Below, in pieces: positions 27,054 through 35,766 of a stretch of DNA of 64,000 nucleotides. The translations under genes and the position numbers were made by a program. Source of the DNA: Azospirillum endophyticum. GTDB lineage: Bacteria; Pseudomonadota; Alphaproteobacteria; Azospirillales; Azospirillaceae. A model generated the notes under the pieces. The model had not been told where the DNA came from, ran no database searches, and was given only the letters and a program-made list of their open reading frames with translations. Numbering within the stretch: the first letter of the stretch is position 1; every line of letters begins with the position of its first letter. Location: NCBI RefSeq assembly GCF_016595245.1, contig NZ_JAENHM010000003.1:66997-130996 (forward strand). Direction: 5' to 3'.

Positions 27054-28448
27054 TCAGGCCGCCGCCATATCCCGGAAGAGGCAGCGGGCGTCGCCGGCGG
27101 TTCCGATGCTCAGCACGGCGGCTTGCAGGCGGTCGACCGCCGGTTCGGCCAGCACCCGCGCCGCGTTGGCGCGGAACTTCGCGATCACCGCCGCATCGTC
27201 CATCGGACGTTCGCGGCAGCCGCGCGGATGGGACAGCCGCGGCCCCTCGAACCAGCGCCCGCGCGCCCGCACCCGCACCTGTCCGGCGGGCCGGCGCGTC
27301 TCCCCGCCCATCGCCCCGTCGATCTCCGGATCGACGGTCGCCGCCACACGGGCGGCCACTGCCGCGCGGTCGTCGTCGGCGAGGGCTCCGGCGGCATGCC
27401 AGTCCACCGGCGGCAGCCCCAGCGCGAGGCAGGCGAGACAGTAGGGCAGGCTGAACTGGGCATCGACCATGGTGGCGGGGGCCGCATCCATGAAGTCGCG
27501 GGCCAGACCGGCGGAGGTCAGAACCTCGATCCGCTCGATCTCGCCGGCCGCCAGCCCATGGGCGTCGCGCAGCGTCTCGAAGGATTCCAGCGCCGTGTGC
27601 ATCCAGCGGCAGGCCGGATAGGGCTTGAAGCTGGCATTGCGCGCCCACCAGACCTCCCCCAGCCCATCGCAGAGGATGTCCGGATCGAAGCGGTCGGACC
27701 CGATCATCCGCCAGAACCCGGTCGGCCCGTCGAGCACGTCGGCGGCACCGACCAGCCCCGCCATGGCGTAGCGGACGGCGCGCAGGCCGGCCTCCGTGGC
27801 CGGGGCGTTGAAATCCTTGAAGGACACCAGCGGGCGGGCATCCCAATTGTAGCGCCGCAGGCTCGGCACCGGCGCCAGCGTGCCGGCGAAACCGAAGGCA
27901 TTGGCGAGGTCGGCGCCGCCGAGCCCGAGAAGGCGGCCATGGACCGCCGCCGCCGCCAGAGACTGGTGCTGGCACACGCCATAGACCTGCCGGAACCGCT
28001 CCTGGCTCGGCTGGATCGACAGGATGATGCGGGCGTTGATCTCGTAGGCGGCGGCAAGCGCCGCCAGCAGCGTTGCGCCGTCGGCACCGGACATGGCCAC
28101 GCCGCTCAGCGCGGCGGAGACCAGCGTCGCCCCCGGATGACCCATGCCCTTGCCGTCGACCTCGAAGCCGTCGTCATGGTCGAGCGCGTTCATCGCCGTG
28201 GAATTGACGAAGGCGGCTCCGGCCGGCGCGAGCGACACCCCCATGCCCGGCACCGGACAGGGACCGTCGGCACAGTCCGCCCGCACGGCGGCCAGCACGC
28301 GCCGGGTCAGATCGGTGTCCGCACCGGCGAGGCCGCAGCCGAGCGCATCGAGCAGATGCAGGGTGATCTTGGCGAGGAGGTCGGCGGGGATGTCCGCCAC
28401 CTCCAGCCCCGCCGCGAAATCGGCCAGCCGCCGCGTCAGCGTGGTCAT
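27054..28448 (-). CDS. MmgE/PrpD family protein
   Basis: At 464 residues it matches the MmgE/PrpD fold: an N-terminal all-helical domain (LLDALGCGLAGADTDLTRRV, NALDHDDGFEVDGKGMGHPG) and a C-terminal part with FKPYPACRWMHTALESFETL and VDAQFSLPYCLACLALGLPP. The family includes 2-methylcitrate dehydratase and cis-aconitate decarboxylase, which act on small polycarboxylates in the cytoplasm. The DDGFE and GHPG motifs are conserved. It follows the amino-acid ABC ATPase gene by 42 bp on the same strand, so it probably acts on whatever that importer brings. I cannot assign a reaction; many family members of this kind remain uncharacterised. Confidence 0.87.
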   Translation of the reverse strand: MTTLTRRLADFAAGLEVADIPADLLAKITLHLLDALGCGLAGADTDLTRRVLAAVRADCADGPCPVPGMGVSLAPAGAAFVNSTAMNALDHDDGFEVDGKGMGHPGATLVSAALSGVAMSGADGATLLAALAAAYEINARIILSIQPSQERFRQVYGVCQHQSLAAAAVHGRLLGLGGADLANAFGFAGTLAPVPSLRRYNWDARPLVSFKDFNAPATEAGLRAVRYAMAGLVGAADVLDGPTGFWRMIGSDRFDPDILCDGLGEVWWARNASFKPYPACRWMHTALESFETLRDAHGLAAGEIERIEVLTSAGLARDFMDAAPATMVDAQFSLPYCLACLALGLPPVDWHAAGALADDDRAAVAARVAATVDPEIDGAMGGETRRPAGQVRVRARGRWFEGPRLSHPRGCRERPMDDAAVIAKFRANAARVLAEPAVDRLQAAVLSIGTAGDARCLFRDMAAA

Positions 28449-28490
28449 GGCGCGCGCGTCTGCGTAAAAGCGAGTTGCATGAGTGGACCG

Positions 28491-29273
28491 TCAGAACCGG
28501 AAAGCGGTGAAACGGTCGAGGAAGCGCCGCGTGCGCTCCTCGCGCGGGGACTTCAGCACCTGTTCGGGCGGGCCGTCCTCCAGGATGCGGCCCTCGTGCA
28601 GGAACAGGATGCGGGTGGCGAAGTGATAGGCGAAGCCAAGCTCATGCGTCACCAGCAGCATGGTCCGCCCGTCCTCCGACAGGTCGTTGATGACGCCGAG
28701 CACCTCCCCCACCAGTTCCGGGTCGAGCGACGAGGTCGGCTCGTCGAACAGCAGCACTTCGGGGTCCATCGCCAGGGCGCGGGCGATGGCGACGCGCTGC
28801 TGCTGGCCGCCGGACAGGCGGGCCGGATGGGCATCCGCCTTCCCGCCGAGGCCGACCCGCTCCAGATGCCGCTGCGCCGTGCGCCGCGCCTCGGCCCGCG
28901 AGCGGCCGAGCACCGACAGCGGCCCCTCCATCACATTCTCCAGCGCGGTCATGTGGGGGAACAGGTTGAACTGCTGGAACACCATGCCGACCCGCGCCCG
29001 CAGGCGGTTCAGCTCGGCCTCGCGATAGCGGGTGGCGCCGCCCGCCGCCGGCTTGCCCACCGCCTCGCCGTCGAGGATCAGGCGCCCCCTGGTCGGCATC
29101 TCCAGCACGTTCAGGCAGCGCAGAAGCGTGCTCTTGCCCGACCCGCTGGAACCGAGGATCGCGATGCGCTCGCCCCGGCGCACCGAAAGGTCGATGCCCT
29201 TCAGCACCTCGGTGGAGCCGAAGCTCTTGTGCAGATCCTCGACCTGCAACACGACGTCGCCGGCCACGGTCAT
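28491..29273 (-). CDS. Polar amino-acid ABC transporter ATPase (GlnQ/AapP-like)
   Basis: The ATG at 29273 overlaps the permease stop and gives 260 residues. Walker A GSSGSGKST lies near residues 40-48, then VGMVFQQFNLFPHMTALENV (Q-loop), signature LSGGQQQRVAIARAL and Walker B VLLFDEPTSSLDPELVGEVL. HELGFAYHFATRILFLHEGR is the H-loop segment. These are classic GlnQ/HisP motifs. It is the only ATPase of this class in the window, so it might also serve the AapQM permeases at 9528-11779, which lack one. It ends an operon of binding protein, two permeases and ATPase, followed by MmgE/PrpD. Confidence 0.93.
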   Translation of the reverse strand: MTVAGDVVLQVEDLHKSFGSTEVLKGIDLSVRRGERIAILGSSGSGKSTLLRCLNVLEMPTRGRLILDGEAVGKPAAGGATRYREAELNRLRARVGMVFQQFNLFPHMTALENVMEGPLSVLGRSRAEARRTAQRHLERVGLGGKADAHPARLSGGQQQRVAIARALAMDPEVLLFDEPTSSLDPELVGEVLGVINDLSEDGRTMLLVTHELGFAYHFATRILFLHEGRILEDGPPEQVLKSPREERTRRFLDRFTAFRF

Positions 29274-29956
29274 GCCCGTCCCGCCGCGAAGCGCCGTTCC
29301 AGCGCGTAGGATGCCAGCGTGAAGGGGTAGATCAGCAGGAAATAGATCATGGCCACGACGGTGAAGGTTTCCATGGGGATGTAGTTCTGGCTGCTGAACA
29401 GCCTTGCGGTGTACATCAGCTCGTGCACGGTGATGATCGAGGCGACCGAGGTGTTCTTGGCGAGTTCGACCGCGCGGTTGGTGAAGGCCGGCACCATGCG
29501 CCGCACCGCCAGGGGCAGGATGATCCGGCGCAGCAGCCGAAGCCGCCCCATGCCGAGTGCCCGTCCCGCCTCCCACTGCCCGGCGGCAACCGACTGGATT
29601 CCGCCGCGGTAGATCTCGGCGCAATAGGCCGACGCGTTCAGGCTTAGGGCCAGCGCGGCGGCGGCGAAGGCCGGCAGCTGGATGCCGCTCAGCACCGGCA
29701 GCGCATAATAGAACCAGATGAGCTGCACCAGGACCGGGGTGTTGCGGAACAGCTCGACATAGCCGCGCGCCGGCCAGGCGATCCAGCGCCGCGGCGAGAG
29801 GCGGGCGAGACCGACGAGCAGGCCGCCGGACAGGCCGGCGGCGAGCGCCACCGCCCACAGTGCCAGCGTCAGGCCACAGGCTTCGAGAAACAGGTCGATG
29901 TTGGCGAAGACCTCGCCGAACTGAAGCTCCGGCATCGCAATCGTCGGCATCGTCAT
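29270..29956 (-). CDS. Polar amino-acid ABC permease (HisM/GlnP family), second subunit
   Basis: From the ATG at 29956, overlapping the previous permease stop (ATGA), the gene encodes 228 residues. It has about five membrane segments, the family motif VELFRNTPVLVQLIWFYYALP near residue 70 and the coupling loop EAGRALGMGRLRLLRRIILPLA near residues 130-150. The C-terminus is YPFTLASYALERRFAAGRA. The overlap arrangement shows a tightly translated operon. It should pair with the permease at 29953-30624 to make a heterodimeric channel. Confidence 0.91.
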   Translation of the reverse strand: MTMPTIAMPELQFGEVFANIDLFLEACGLTLALWAVALAAGLSGGLLVGLARLSPRRWIAWPARGYVELFRNTPVLVQLIWFYYALPVLSGIQLPAFAAAALALSLNASAYCAEIYRGGIQSVAAGQWEAGRALGMGRLRLLRRIILPLAVRRMVPAFTNRAVELAKNTSVASIITVHELMYTARLFSSQNYIPMETFTVVAMIYFLLIYPFTLASYALERRFAAGRA

Positions 29957-30624
29957 CGCGCTCCCGCCCGGCGGCCGCGCGCCTCCAGCCACTCGGCCAG
30001 CTGGCTGGCGGAGAACAGCACGACGAAGAACAGTCCGGCGACCACCGTATAGACCTCCAGCGGGCGGTAGGTCTGGGTCACGATCACCATGGCGCTGTAG
30101 ATCGTCTCGTGGAAAGCCAGCGCTGCCGCCAGCGTCGTGGTCTTCACCAGCTCGAAGCTGCGTTCGACGAAGGGCGCCGCCATCCGGCGGGCGGCCTGGG
30201 GCAGGATGATCCGCCGCATCAGCCGCGCCCGCCCCATGCCGAGCGCCCGGCCGGCTTCCCACTGGCCGGTCTCGACCGACAGGATGCCGCCGCGGAACAC
30301 TTCGGCGAAGAAGGCGGCGGACTGGACGCCCAGCGCCGCCAGGGCGGCGGCGAAAGGCGGCAACGTCAGCCCGAACGCCATCGGCAGGCCGTAGAAGAAC
30401 CAGAAGAAATGCACCAGCGGCGGCGTGTTGCGATAGAATTCGGTAAAGGCCAGCGCCGGCCAGGACAGCGTCCGCCGGCCCGACAGGCGCATCGCCGCCA
30501 GCACGCCGCCGATCGCCACCCCCACCGCGATGCCGCAGACCGACAACAGCATCGTCTGCCCCAGCCCGGCCAGCAGGATGTCGGCATTGCGGGCGACGGC
30601 GAAGAAATCCCAGACATAGCCCAT
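29953..30624 (-). CDS. Polar amino-acid ABC permease (HisQ/GlnP family), first subunit
   Basis: The ATG at 30624 gives 223 residues beginning MGYVWDFFAVARNADILLAG. The family signature FTEFYRNTPPLVHFFWFFYG lies near residue 60 and the coupling loop EAGRALGMGRARLMRRIILPQA near 125-146. A longer frame from 30885 would run into the binding-protein gene and was rejected. It starts 71 bp after the binding-protein stop. Its loop is highly similar to that of its partner, as is common for duplicated permease pairs. Confidence 0.91.
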   Translation of the reverse strand: MGYVWDFFAVARNADILLAGLGQTMLLSVCGIAVGVAIGGVLAAMRLSGRRTLSWPALAFTEFYRNTPPLVHFFWFFYGLPMAFGLTLPPFAAALAALGVQSAAFFAEVFRGGILSVETGQWEAGRALGMGRARLMRRIILPQAARRMAAPFVERSFELVKTTTLAAALAFHETIYSAMVIVTQTYRPLEVYTVVAGLFFVVLFSASQLAEWLEARGRRAGAR

Positions 30625-30694
30625 CAGGCGTTCCTGCGCTCCCGTTCCTGCGCTGCGAGACCGCCCCCGGACCGGCCGGGGGCGGATGGCCGGG

Positions 30695-31570
30695 TCAGGT
30701 CCGGGACCATTGCTCGCGCACGAGGGCCGGAGCGTCCTTGGGATCGATCCCGCGGAAGGCGAGGAACTCCTCGTAGATCTTCTGGATCCGGCCCGACTCA
30801 TAGAGCGACTGGATGGCGATGCCGACCCAGTCGCGCCATGACTTGTCCACGTCGCGGCGCACGCCGGCGCTGGTCGAGGCGGCACGGATCGGGTCGGGCA
30901 GCAGCACGGTGCCGCGCTTCACGCGGCTGCGCAGCATGACCAGCGCCGGATGGAACAGCGAGACCGCGTCGACGCGGCCGGAGACGAAAGCGGCCCCCAC
31001 CTCGTCGATGTTGGGGAAGCGTTCCAGCTTGGCATTGGTCAGGCGAACGGTCAGTTCGCGGTCCGGCGAGGTGCCGAGCACGACGCCGATGCGCACGTCG
31101 GGCTTGTCAAGGTCGCTCCAGCTCTTCGCCGCCAGACCGTCGCGGGCCAGGATGCCGAGCGCGTAATAGAACATCGGCTGCACCGGGAAATCGACGGCGA
31201 GCGCACGCTGGGGGGTCGCGTCCATGGCGAACAGCACGTCGAACTGCCCCGCCTGGAGGCCGGCGACCGCGGTTCCCCAGGTCGTTTCGACGGCGACCGG
31301 CTTGACGCCAAGTTCCTCGGCCAGGGCGACACCGGCGCCCCAGCCGATCCCCTTCCACTCTCCCGACCGCTGGTCCTTGAAGAACCACGGCTCGCCCGGC
31401 GGCGTCCCGATCCGCAGTTCGCCGCGGTTGCGAACCTGCTGGAGCGTATCGGTGGACTGCTGCGCCGCCGCCGGCGCCGGCGTGACCGCGACCAGCGAGG
31501 CCCCGGCCCCCGCGCCGGTCAGCATGATCGCACCGAGCGCCCTGCGACGCTGAATTCCAACTTCATCCAT
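30695..31570 (-). CDS. Polar amino-acid ABC substrate-binding protein, family 3
   Basis: Starting at ATG 31570 it has 291 residues. The N-terminus MDEVGIQRRRALGAIMLTGAGAG, then hydrophobic residues ending AAAQQ, looks like a Tat or Sec signal with a double/triple arginine. The mature protein has LQQVRNRGELRIGTPPGEPW, TWGTAVAGLQAGQFDVLFAMDAT and DKSWRDWVGIAIQSLYESGR, all typical of family 3 binding proteins. It opens the minus-strand operon through MmgE/PrpD. The dyad operator at 31761-31783 lies about 190 bp upstream, in the shared divergent region with the desaturase gene. Ligand is unknown. Confidence 0.9.
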   Translation of the reverse strand: MDEVGIQRRRALGAIMLTGAGAGASLVAVTPAPAAAQQSTDTLQQVRNRGELRIGTPPGEPWFFKDQRSGEWKGIGWGAGVALAEELGVKPVAVETTWGTAVAGLQAGQFDVLFAMDATPQRALAVDFPVQPMFYYALGILARDGLAAKSWSDLDKPDVRIGVVLGTSPDRELTVRLTNAKLERFPNIDEVGAAFVSGRVDAVSLFHPALVMLRSRVKRGTVLLPDPIRAASTSAGVRRDVDKSWRDWVGIAIQSLYESGRIQKIYEEFLAFRGIDPKDAPALVREQWSRT

Positions 31571-31760
31571 GGTCTGCACTCCCTTTTCCCAAAGGGTTAT
31601 CGATGGCTTTGTTGTTTCGCAACATAAAAGCGTATGCATCGTGTGAATTCATGTAATTACCAATTTTTCAATGTATTTATATGCCGTCCCGAGAGCGCCA
31701 AGCCGCCACGCAACGCAGACGGATGCGGCTCGATGGCTCAGCTCAAGCTCCATTGCGTTA

Positions 31761-31783
31761 TTTCCTATTTATGAGATATAGTT
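31761..31783. promoter_or_regulatory. Shared dyad TTTCCTA-N9-TATAGTT in divergent promoter region
   Basis: TTTCCTA (31761-31767) and TATAGTT (31777-31783) flank nine bases. It ends 22 bp before the desaturase ATG, so it overlaps that gene's promoter or leader. It may also control the divergent binding-protein operon. The 31571-31805 gap is AT-rich with no other gene. Confidence 0.5.
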
Positions 31784-31805
31784 TAAAAATGAACAACCAA
31801 TCCAT

Positions 31806-32747
31806 ATGGTGAATTATATGATCGATGTGGCCGTGCCTTCCTCCAGACGACGGGCACGCTGGCGCGGCCTGCCGGAAGCGCCGACCTGGATTCTGGCGCT
31901 GGTCATTTACGGGGGGTGGGGGCTGCTGACGTGGTTCGACCATGCCCTGCCCTGGTGGGTGGTGCTGCCGCTGGGATCCTGGCTGATCGCCTGGCACATG
32001 TCGTTGCAGCACGAGGTCATCCACGGCCATCCGACCCGCTCGGCGAGGATCAATGCGGCGCTGGGCTTCACCCCGCTCAGCCTCTGGCTTCCCTATGAGC
32101 GCTACCGCCAGTCGCACATGACCCATCACCGCGAAGAGTGGCTGACCGATCCGGTCGAGGATCCCGAATCCCGCTATGTCACCCCGGTGCACTGGGCGGC
32201 GCGCGGTCCGCTGGCGCGGACCCTTCTGCGGGTCGACAACACGCTGGCCGGCCGCCTGACCATCGGCCCGGCCCTCGCCATCGCCGGCTTCCTGCGCGGC
32301 GAGGCCGTCCTGCTGGCGCGCGGCGACCGCGAAGCCTGGACCATCTGGCTGACGCATGGCGCGGCGGCAGGGGCGGTGGCCGCCTGGGTGATTCTGGTCT
32401 GCGGCATTCCGCTGTGGGCCTATGCACTGCTCTATGCCTATCCCGGTTTCGCCCTGGCTCTGGTCCGGTCCTTCGCCGAGCACCGCGCCGCCGGGGACAG
32501 CGACCACCGCACCGCCATCGTCGAGCGCGCGCCGCTGTTCGGGCTGCTGTTCCTCCACAACAACCTGCATGTCGTCCATCATCTGCGGCCGGACCTGCCC
32601 TGGTACGCCATCCCCGCCTATTACCGTGCGAACCGGAGCGCGCTGATCGCCCGCAACGGCGGTCTGGTCTACCGGGGGTACGGCGAGGTGGCCCGGCGCT
32701 ATCTGTTCACCCCGCACCACCAGCCGCCCCACCCCTTCACCCACTGA
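31806..32747 (+). CDS. Membrane fatty-acid desaturase family protein
   Basis: The 313-residue product has the three histidine boxes of the di-iron membrane desaturase/hydroxylase family: HEVIHGHP (near residue 69), HMTHHREE (near 104) and HNNLHVVHHLRP (near 256). Hydrophobic segments surround them (WILALVIYGGWGLL, AAAGAVAAWVILVCGIPLWAY), placing it in the inner membrane. Catalysis is O2-dependent desaturation or hydroxylation of an acyl or amine chain. An in-frame ATG at 31818 is an alternative start. It does not belong to an obvious operon, and the dyad operator lies directly upstream. Relation to the surrounding sulfur genes is not evident; beta-carotene hydroxylase-like activity is an alternative. 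Confidence 0.87.
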   Translation: MVNYMIDVAVPSSRRRARWRGLPEAPTWILALVIYGGWGLLTWFDHALPWWVVLPLGSWLIAWHMSLQHEVIHGHPTRSARINAALGFTPLSLWLPYERYRQSHMTHHREEWLTDPVEDPESRYVTPVHWAARGPLARTLLRVDNTLAGRLTIGPALAIAGFLRGEAVLLARGDREAWTIWLTHGAAAGAVAAWVILVCGIPLWAYALLYAYPGFALALVRSFAEHRAAGDSDHRTAIVERAPLFGLLFLHNNLHVVHHLRPDLPWYAIPAYYRANRSALIARNGGLVYRGYGEVARRYLFTPHHQPPHPFTH

Positions 32748-32780
32748 CGCGGACAGGGAGTTGAGGACGCGAAGCGCCCA

Positions 32781-33785
32781 TCAGGCAAAGCGGAGAGTCT
32801 GCCCGACGCCCAGCCGGGCAGCCTTCTCCAGAAGCGCATGGCCGAGCGCGATGTCGCTGAGGCTGAGGCCGCGATGCCAGAACAGGATGGTCTCGCCGTC
32901 GCTCTCGCGGCCCGACCGCAGACCCGCGACGATTTGGCCGAGTTCGGCATGCAGGTTTTCCTCGCTCAGCCGGCCGCTGTCGACATGGGCGCGGAGCGCG
33001 CCGAAGGGCAGCCCCTTGCGGCACTGGCCCCAGTCGTCCACCACCGTCTTGTCCATGATGTCGGTCAGCGACAGCTCGACCGCGCTCATGGTGCCGTAGG
33101 GCACGACCAGCGCCCCCTTGGCGATCCACTCCGTCTTCAGCAGCGGCGCCGGCTCATGCAGGCGCGAGGCCTCGACCACGATGTCGGCGCCGCGCACGCA
33201 GGTCTCCCAATCCTCCGTCGCCACCACCGGCTTGCCGAGGTCGCGCGACAGCCGCTCGGCGAAGCCGTTGCGGCTCTCGGGACGACGCGAATGGACACGG
33301 ATCTCGTCGAAATCGAACAGCCGGTCGAGCAGCCGGACGTTCCAATAGGCGGTGCCGCGCGCGCCGATATGGCCGAGGATGCGGCTGTCCTTGCGCGCCA
33401 GATGCTTGGCGCCCAGCGCGGTGACGGCGCCGGTGCGCATCTCGGTGATGCCGGTGGCGTCGATGAAGGCCTTCGGCATCCCGGTCTCGGGATCGAACAG
33501 GTTGAGCACCGCCATTTCCGACGGCAGGCCGCGCCTGTAATTTTCGACGAAATCGCCGACCACCTTGACGCCGGCGACGCCAAGCGGCTTGACCACGCCG
33601 CGCAGCACGTTGAAGTGCCCCTTGGCCGATGTTTCGGGGATCAGGTGGACGCGCGGTTCGATCACCGTCTGGCCGCTGCCCTGGGCGTGGAGCGCCTGCT
33701 CCACCGCCGCCAGGATCTCGTCGTCGGTCAGCGCCAGCCGTTCGACGTCCGGGCCGTTCAGATAGGAAATATTGATGTCCGCCAT
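32781..33785 (-). CDS. Ornithine cyclodeaminase / mu-crystallin family protein
   Basis: The ATG at 33785 gives 334 residues. The family core is visible: HLIPETSAKGHFNVLRGVV, MAVLNLFDPETGMPKAFIDA, TEMRTGAVTALGAKHLARKD and the nucleotide-binding ILGHIGARGTAYWNVRLLDR. VVVEASRLHEPAPLLKTEWI and GALRAHVDSGRL lie further on. It is the ODC_Mu_crystall fold, covering ornithine cyclodeaminases, alanine dehydrogenases and ketimine or imino-acid reductases. It is the last gene of the peptide-type importer operon starting at 40044. Its substrate could therefore be an imported amino-acid derivative. Length is normal and no residues are obviously missing. Confidence 0.87.
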   Translation of the reverse strand: MADINISYLNGPDVERLALTDDEILAAVEQALHAQGSGQTVIEPRVHLIPETSAKGHFNVLRGVVKPLGVAGVKVVGDFVENYRRGLPSEMAVLNLFDPETGMPKAFIDATGITEMRTGAVTALGAKHLARKDSRILGHIGARGTAYWNVRLLDRLFDFDEIRVHSRRPESRNGFAERLSRDLGKPVVATEDWETCVRGADIVVEASRLHEPAPLLKTEWIAKGALVVPYGTMSAVELSLTDIMDKTVVDDWGQCRKGLPFGALRAHVDSGRLSEENLHAELGQIVAGLRSGRESDGETILFWHRGLSLSDIALGHALLEKAARLGVGQTLRFA

Positions 33786-33799
33786 CGCGGGGTCTCCGT

Positions 33800-34768
33800 T
33801 CACGCTGCCGCCGGGACGGCATGCAGGGGGTGGTGGCAGGCGACGCGGTGCCCATCCGTCAGGATGCGTTCCGCCGGCTCCTCGGCGCGGCAGCGCGCAT
33901 CGGCCAGCGGGCAGCGCGGATGGAAAGCGCAGCCGGACGGGGGATTGCGTGGACTGGGCACCTCGCCGCGCAGGGGCGGCGCGCGGTGCCGATTGCCGGG
34001 ATCGAAGCGGGGAACCGCCGCCAACAGCGCCCGCGTGTAGGGGTGCGCGGGGACGTTCAGCACATGCTCCGCCCGCCCGACCTCGACCGCACGGCCGAGA
34101 TAGAGCACCAGCACCCGGTCGGACATGGCGCGCACCACGTCGAGATTGTGCGACACCATCAGGATGGTCAGGCCGAAATCGCGCTGCAGGCCGACCAACA
34201 GGTTGACGATGTCGCCCTGCACCGAAAGGTCGAGCCCGGCGGTCGGCTCGTCGGCGACCAGCAGGCGCGGCCGCAGCACCAGCGCGCGGGCGATGCCGAC
34301 CCGGCGCGCCTGCCCGCCGCTGATCTGGTGCGGATGCTTGTCCAGCACCGACTCCGGCAGCCCGACCCGGCGCAGCAGGTCGAGCACGCCCGGCCAGGTA
34401 TCCCGCTCCGCCACGCCATGGATGCGCAGCGGTTCGGCCAGCAGGCTGCGGACGGTCATGCGCGGCGACAGGGCGGCGGCCGGATCCTGGAAGATCATCT
34501 GGACATCGCGGCGGAACGCCTTCGCCTCGCGCCCACGCAGGCTTTTGACCTCGCGCCCGTCGAAACGCACCGTTCCCGCCGTCGGCGGCACCAGCCCCAG
34601 CGCGGTGCGGATCAGCGAGGATTTGCCGGAGCCGCTCTCCCCCACCACGCTCAGGGTTTCTCCCGGATGGAGGTCGAACGACACCGCGCGCACCGCCGGG
34701 ACGGTGCCGTAGTTCAGCGACAGGCCATCGAGCGACAGCAGGGCGAGCGACAGCAGGGGATGACTCAC
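33800..34768 (-). CDS. Peptide/opine ABC transporter ATPase, DppF-like
   Basis: A GTG start at 34768 is chosen since GAGGA lies eight bases upstream; a longer frame from 35080 would overlap the first ATPase gene. The 322-residue protein has Walker [10 protein letters not shown] (near 43-51), QMIFQDPAAALSPRMTVRSL, signature ISGGQARRVGIARAL and Walker B LLVADEPTAGLDLSV. The C-terminal oligopeptide domain has [12 protein letters not shown] and CAFHPRCPLADARCRAEEP, whose cysteines bind a cluster in related proteins. It is the partner of the DppD-like ATPase and completes the importer. Confidence 0.91.
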   Translation of the reverse strand: MSHPLLSLALLSLDGLSLNYGTVPAVRAVSFDLHPGETLSVVGESGSGKSSLIRTALGLVPPTAGTVRFDGREVKSLRGREAKAFRRDVQMIFQDPAAALSPRMTVRSLLAEPLRIHGVAERDTWPGVLDLLRRVGLPESVLDKHPHQISGGQARRVGIARALVLRPRLLVADEPTAGLDLSVQGDIVNLLVGLQRDFGLTILMVSHNLDVVRAMSDRVLVLYLGRAVEVGRAEHVLNVPAHPYTRALLAAVPRFDPGNRHRAPPLRGEVPSPRNPPSGCAFHPRCPLADARCRAEEPAERILTDGHRVACHHPLHAVPAAA

Positions 34769-34779
34769 GGCCAGTTTCC

Positions 34780-35766
34780 TCAGACCAGGGCGCAGGCGAC
34801 GGATCGGCCGCCGCCGAGCGCGCGCAACGGCGGCACCGCCGCCCGGCAGGGCTCCGCCGCCTGCGGGCAGCGCGGGGCGAAGACGCAGCCTTGCGGCAGG
34901 CGCGTCGCGTCCGGCACCTCGCCGGGGATCGAGGCCAGCGTGGCGCGCCGGATGACGCCGGCGCCGATCTCGCAGGCCAGCAGGGCACGGGTGTAGGGGT
35001 GGCGGGGATCGCCCAGCACGGCGGCGGCCGGTCCGCTCTCCACCAGCGTTCCGGCATAGAGCACCACCACGTCGTCGCACAGCTGCGACACCAGCCCCAG
35101 GCTGTGGGCGATCAGCAGGATGGTGCCGCGATACTCCTGCCGAAGCTCCTCGATCAGGGCGACGATCTGCCCTTCGATGGTGGGGTCCAGCGCGGTCGTC
35201 GGCTCGTCCGCGATCAGCAGGTCGGGTTCGGCCAGCAGGGCGGCGGCGATCATGATCCGCTGGCGCATGCCGCCGCTGAACTGGTGCGGGTAATCGGACA
35301 GCCGCCGTTCGGCGTCGGGAATGCCGACGCGGGCCAGCATCGCCACCGCCCGCGCCAGCAGGGCACGGCGCCTGTCCTTCGGACGCTTGGCGCGTTGCAG
35401 GTCGACCAGTTGGGTGCCGACGCGGAAGACCGGGTTCAGCGCCGCCATCGGGTCCTGGAAGATCATCGCGAAGCGGGTGCCGCGCAGTGCCGCCAGCTCG
35501 CGGTCCGGCAGTGCCAGCAGGTCGCGACCGCCGTAGCGGATGCTGCCCTCCAGCCGCGACAGGTTGCGCGGCAGCAGGCGCGGGATGGCCGAGGCCAGGG
35601 TCGATTTGCCCGAGCCGGATTCGCCGACCAGCCCGACGACGCGCCCGCGCCCGAGATCGAGCGACACGTTGCGCAGCACATTGGCCGGACCGGCGCCGGT
35701 CGCGAAGGAAACCGACAGGTTGCGGATGGCGATCAGCGGCTCCGCCTCTTGCGGGGAAGCGGTCAC
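34780..35766 (-). CDS. Peptide/opine ABC transporter ATPase, DppD-like
   Basis: This 328-residue ATPase begins with GTG at 35766, overlapping the permease stop (GTGA). Walker A is GESGSGKST near residue 50, followed by [20 protein letters not shown], the signature [15 protein letters not shown] and Walker [16 protein letters not shown]. The C-terminus has [15 protein letters not shown], then [16 protein letters not shown], the cysteine-rich motif of the oligo_HPY domain. It couples ATP hydrolysis to import of a peptide-like compound through the two permeases upstream. All motifs are intact. Confidence 0.92.
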   Translation of the reverse strand: MTASPQEAEPLIAIRNLSVSFATGAGPANVLRNVSLDLGRGRVVGLVGESGSGKSTLASAIPRLLPRNLSRLEGSIRYGGRDLLALPDRELAALRGTRFAMIFQDPMAALNPVFRVGTQLVDLQRAKRPKDRRRALLARAVAMLARVGIPDAERRLSDYPHQFSGGMRQRIMIAAALLAEPDLLIADEPTTALDPTIEGQIVALIEELRQEYRGTILLIAHSLGLVSQLCDDVVVLYAGTLVESGPAAAVLGDPRHPYTRALLACEIGAGVIRRATLASIPGEVPDATRLPQGCVFAPRCPQAAEPCRAAVPPLRALGGGRSVACALV

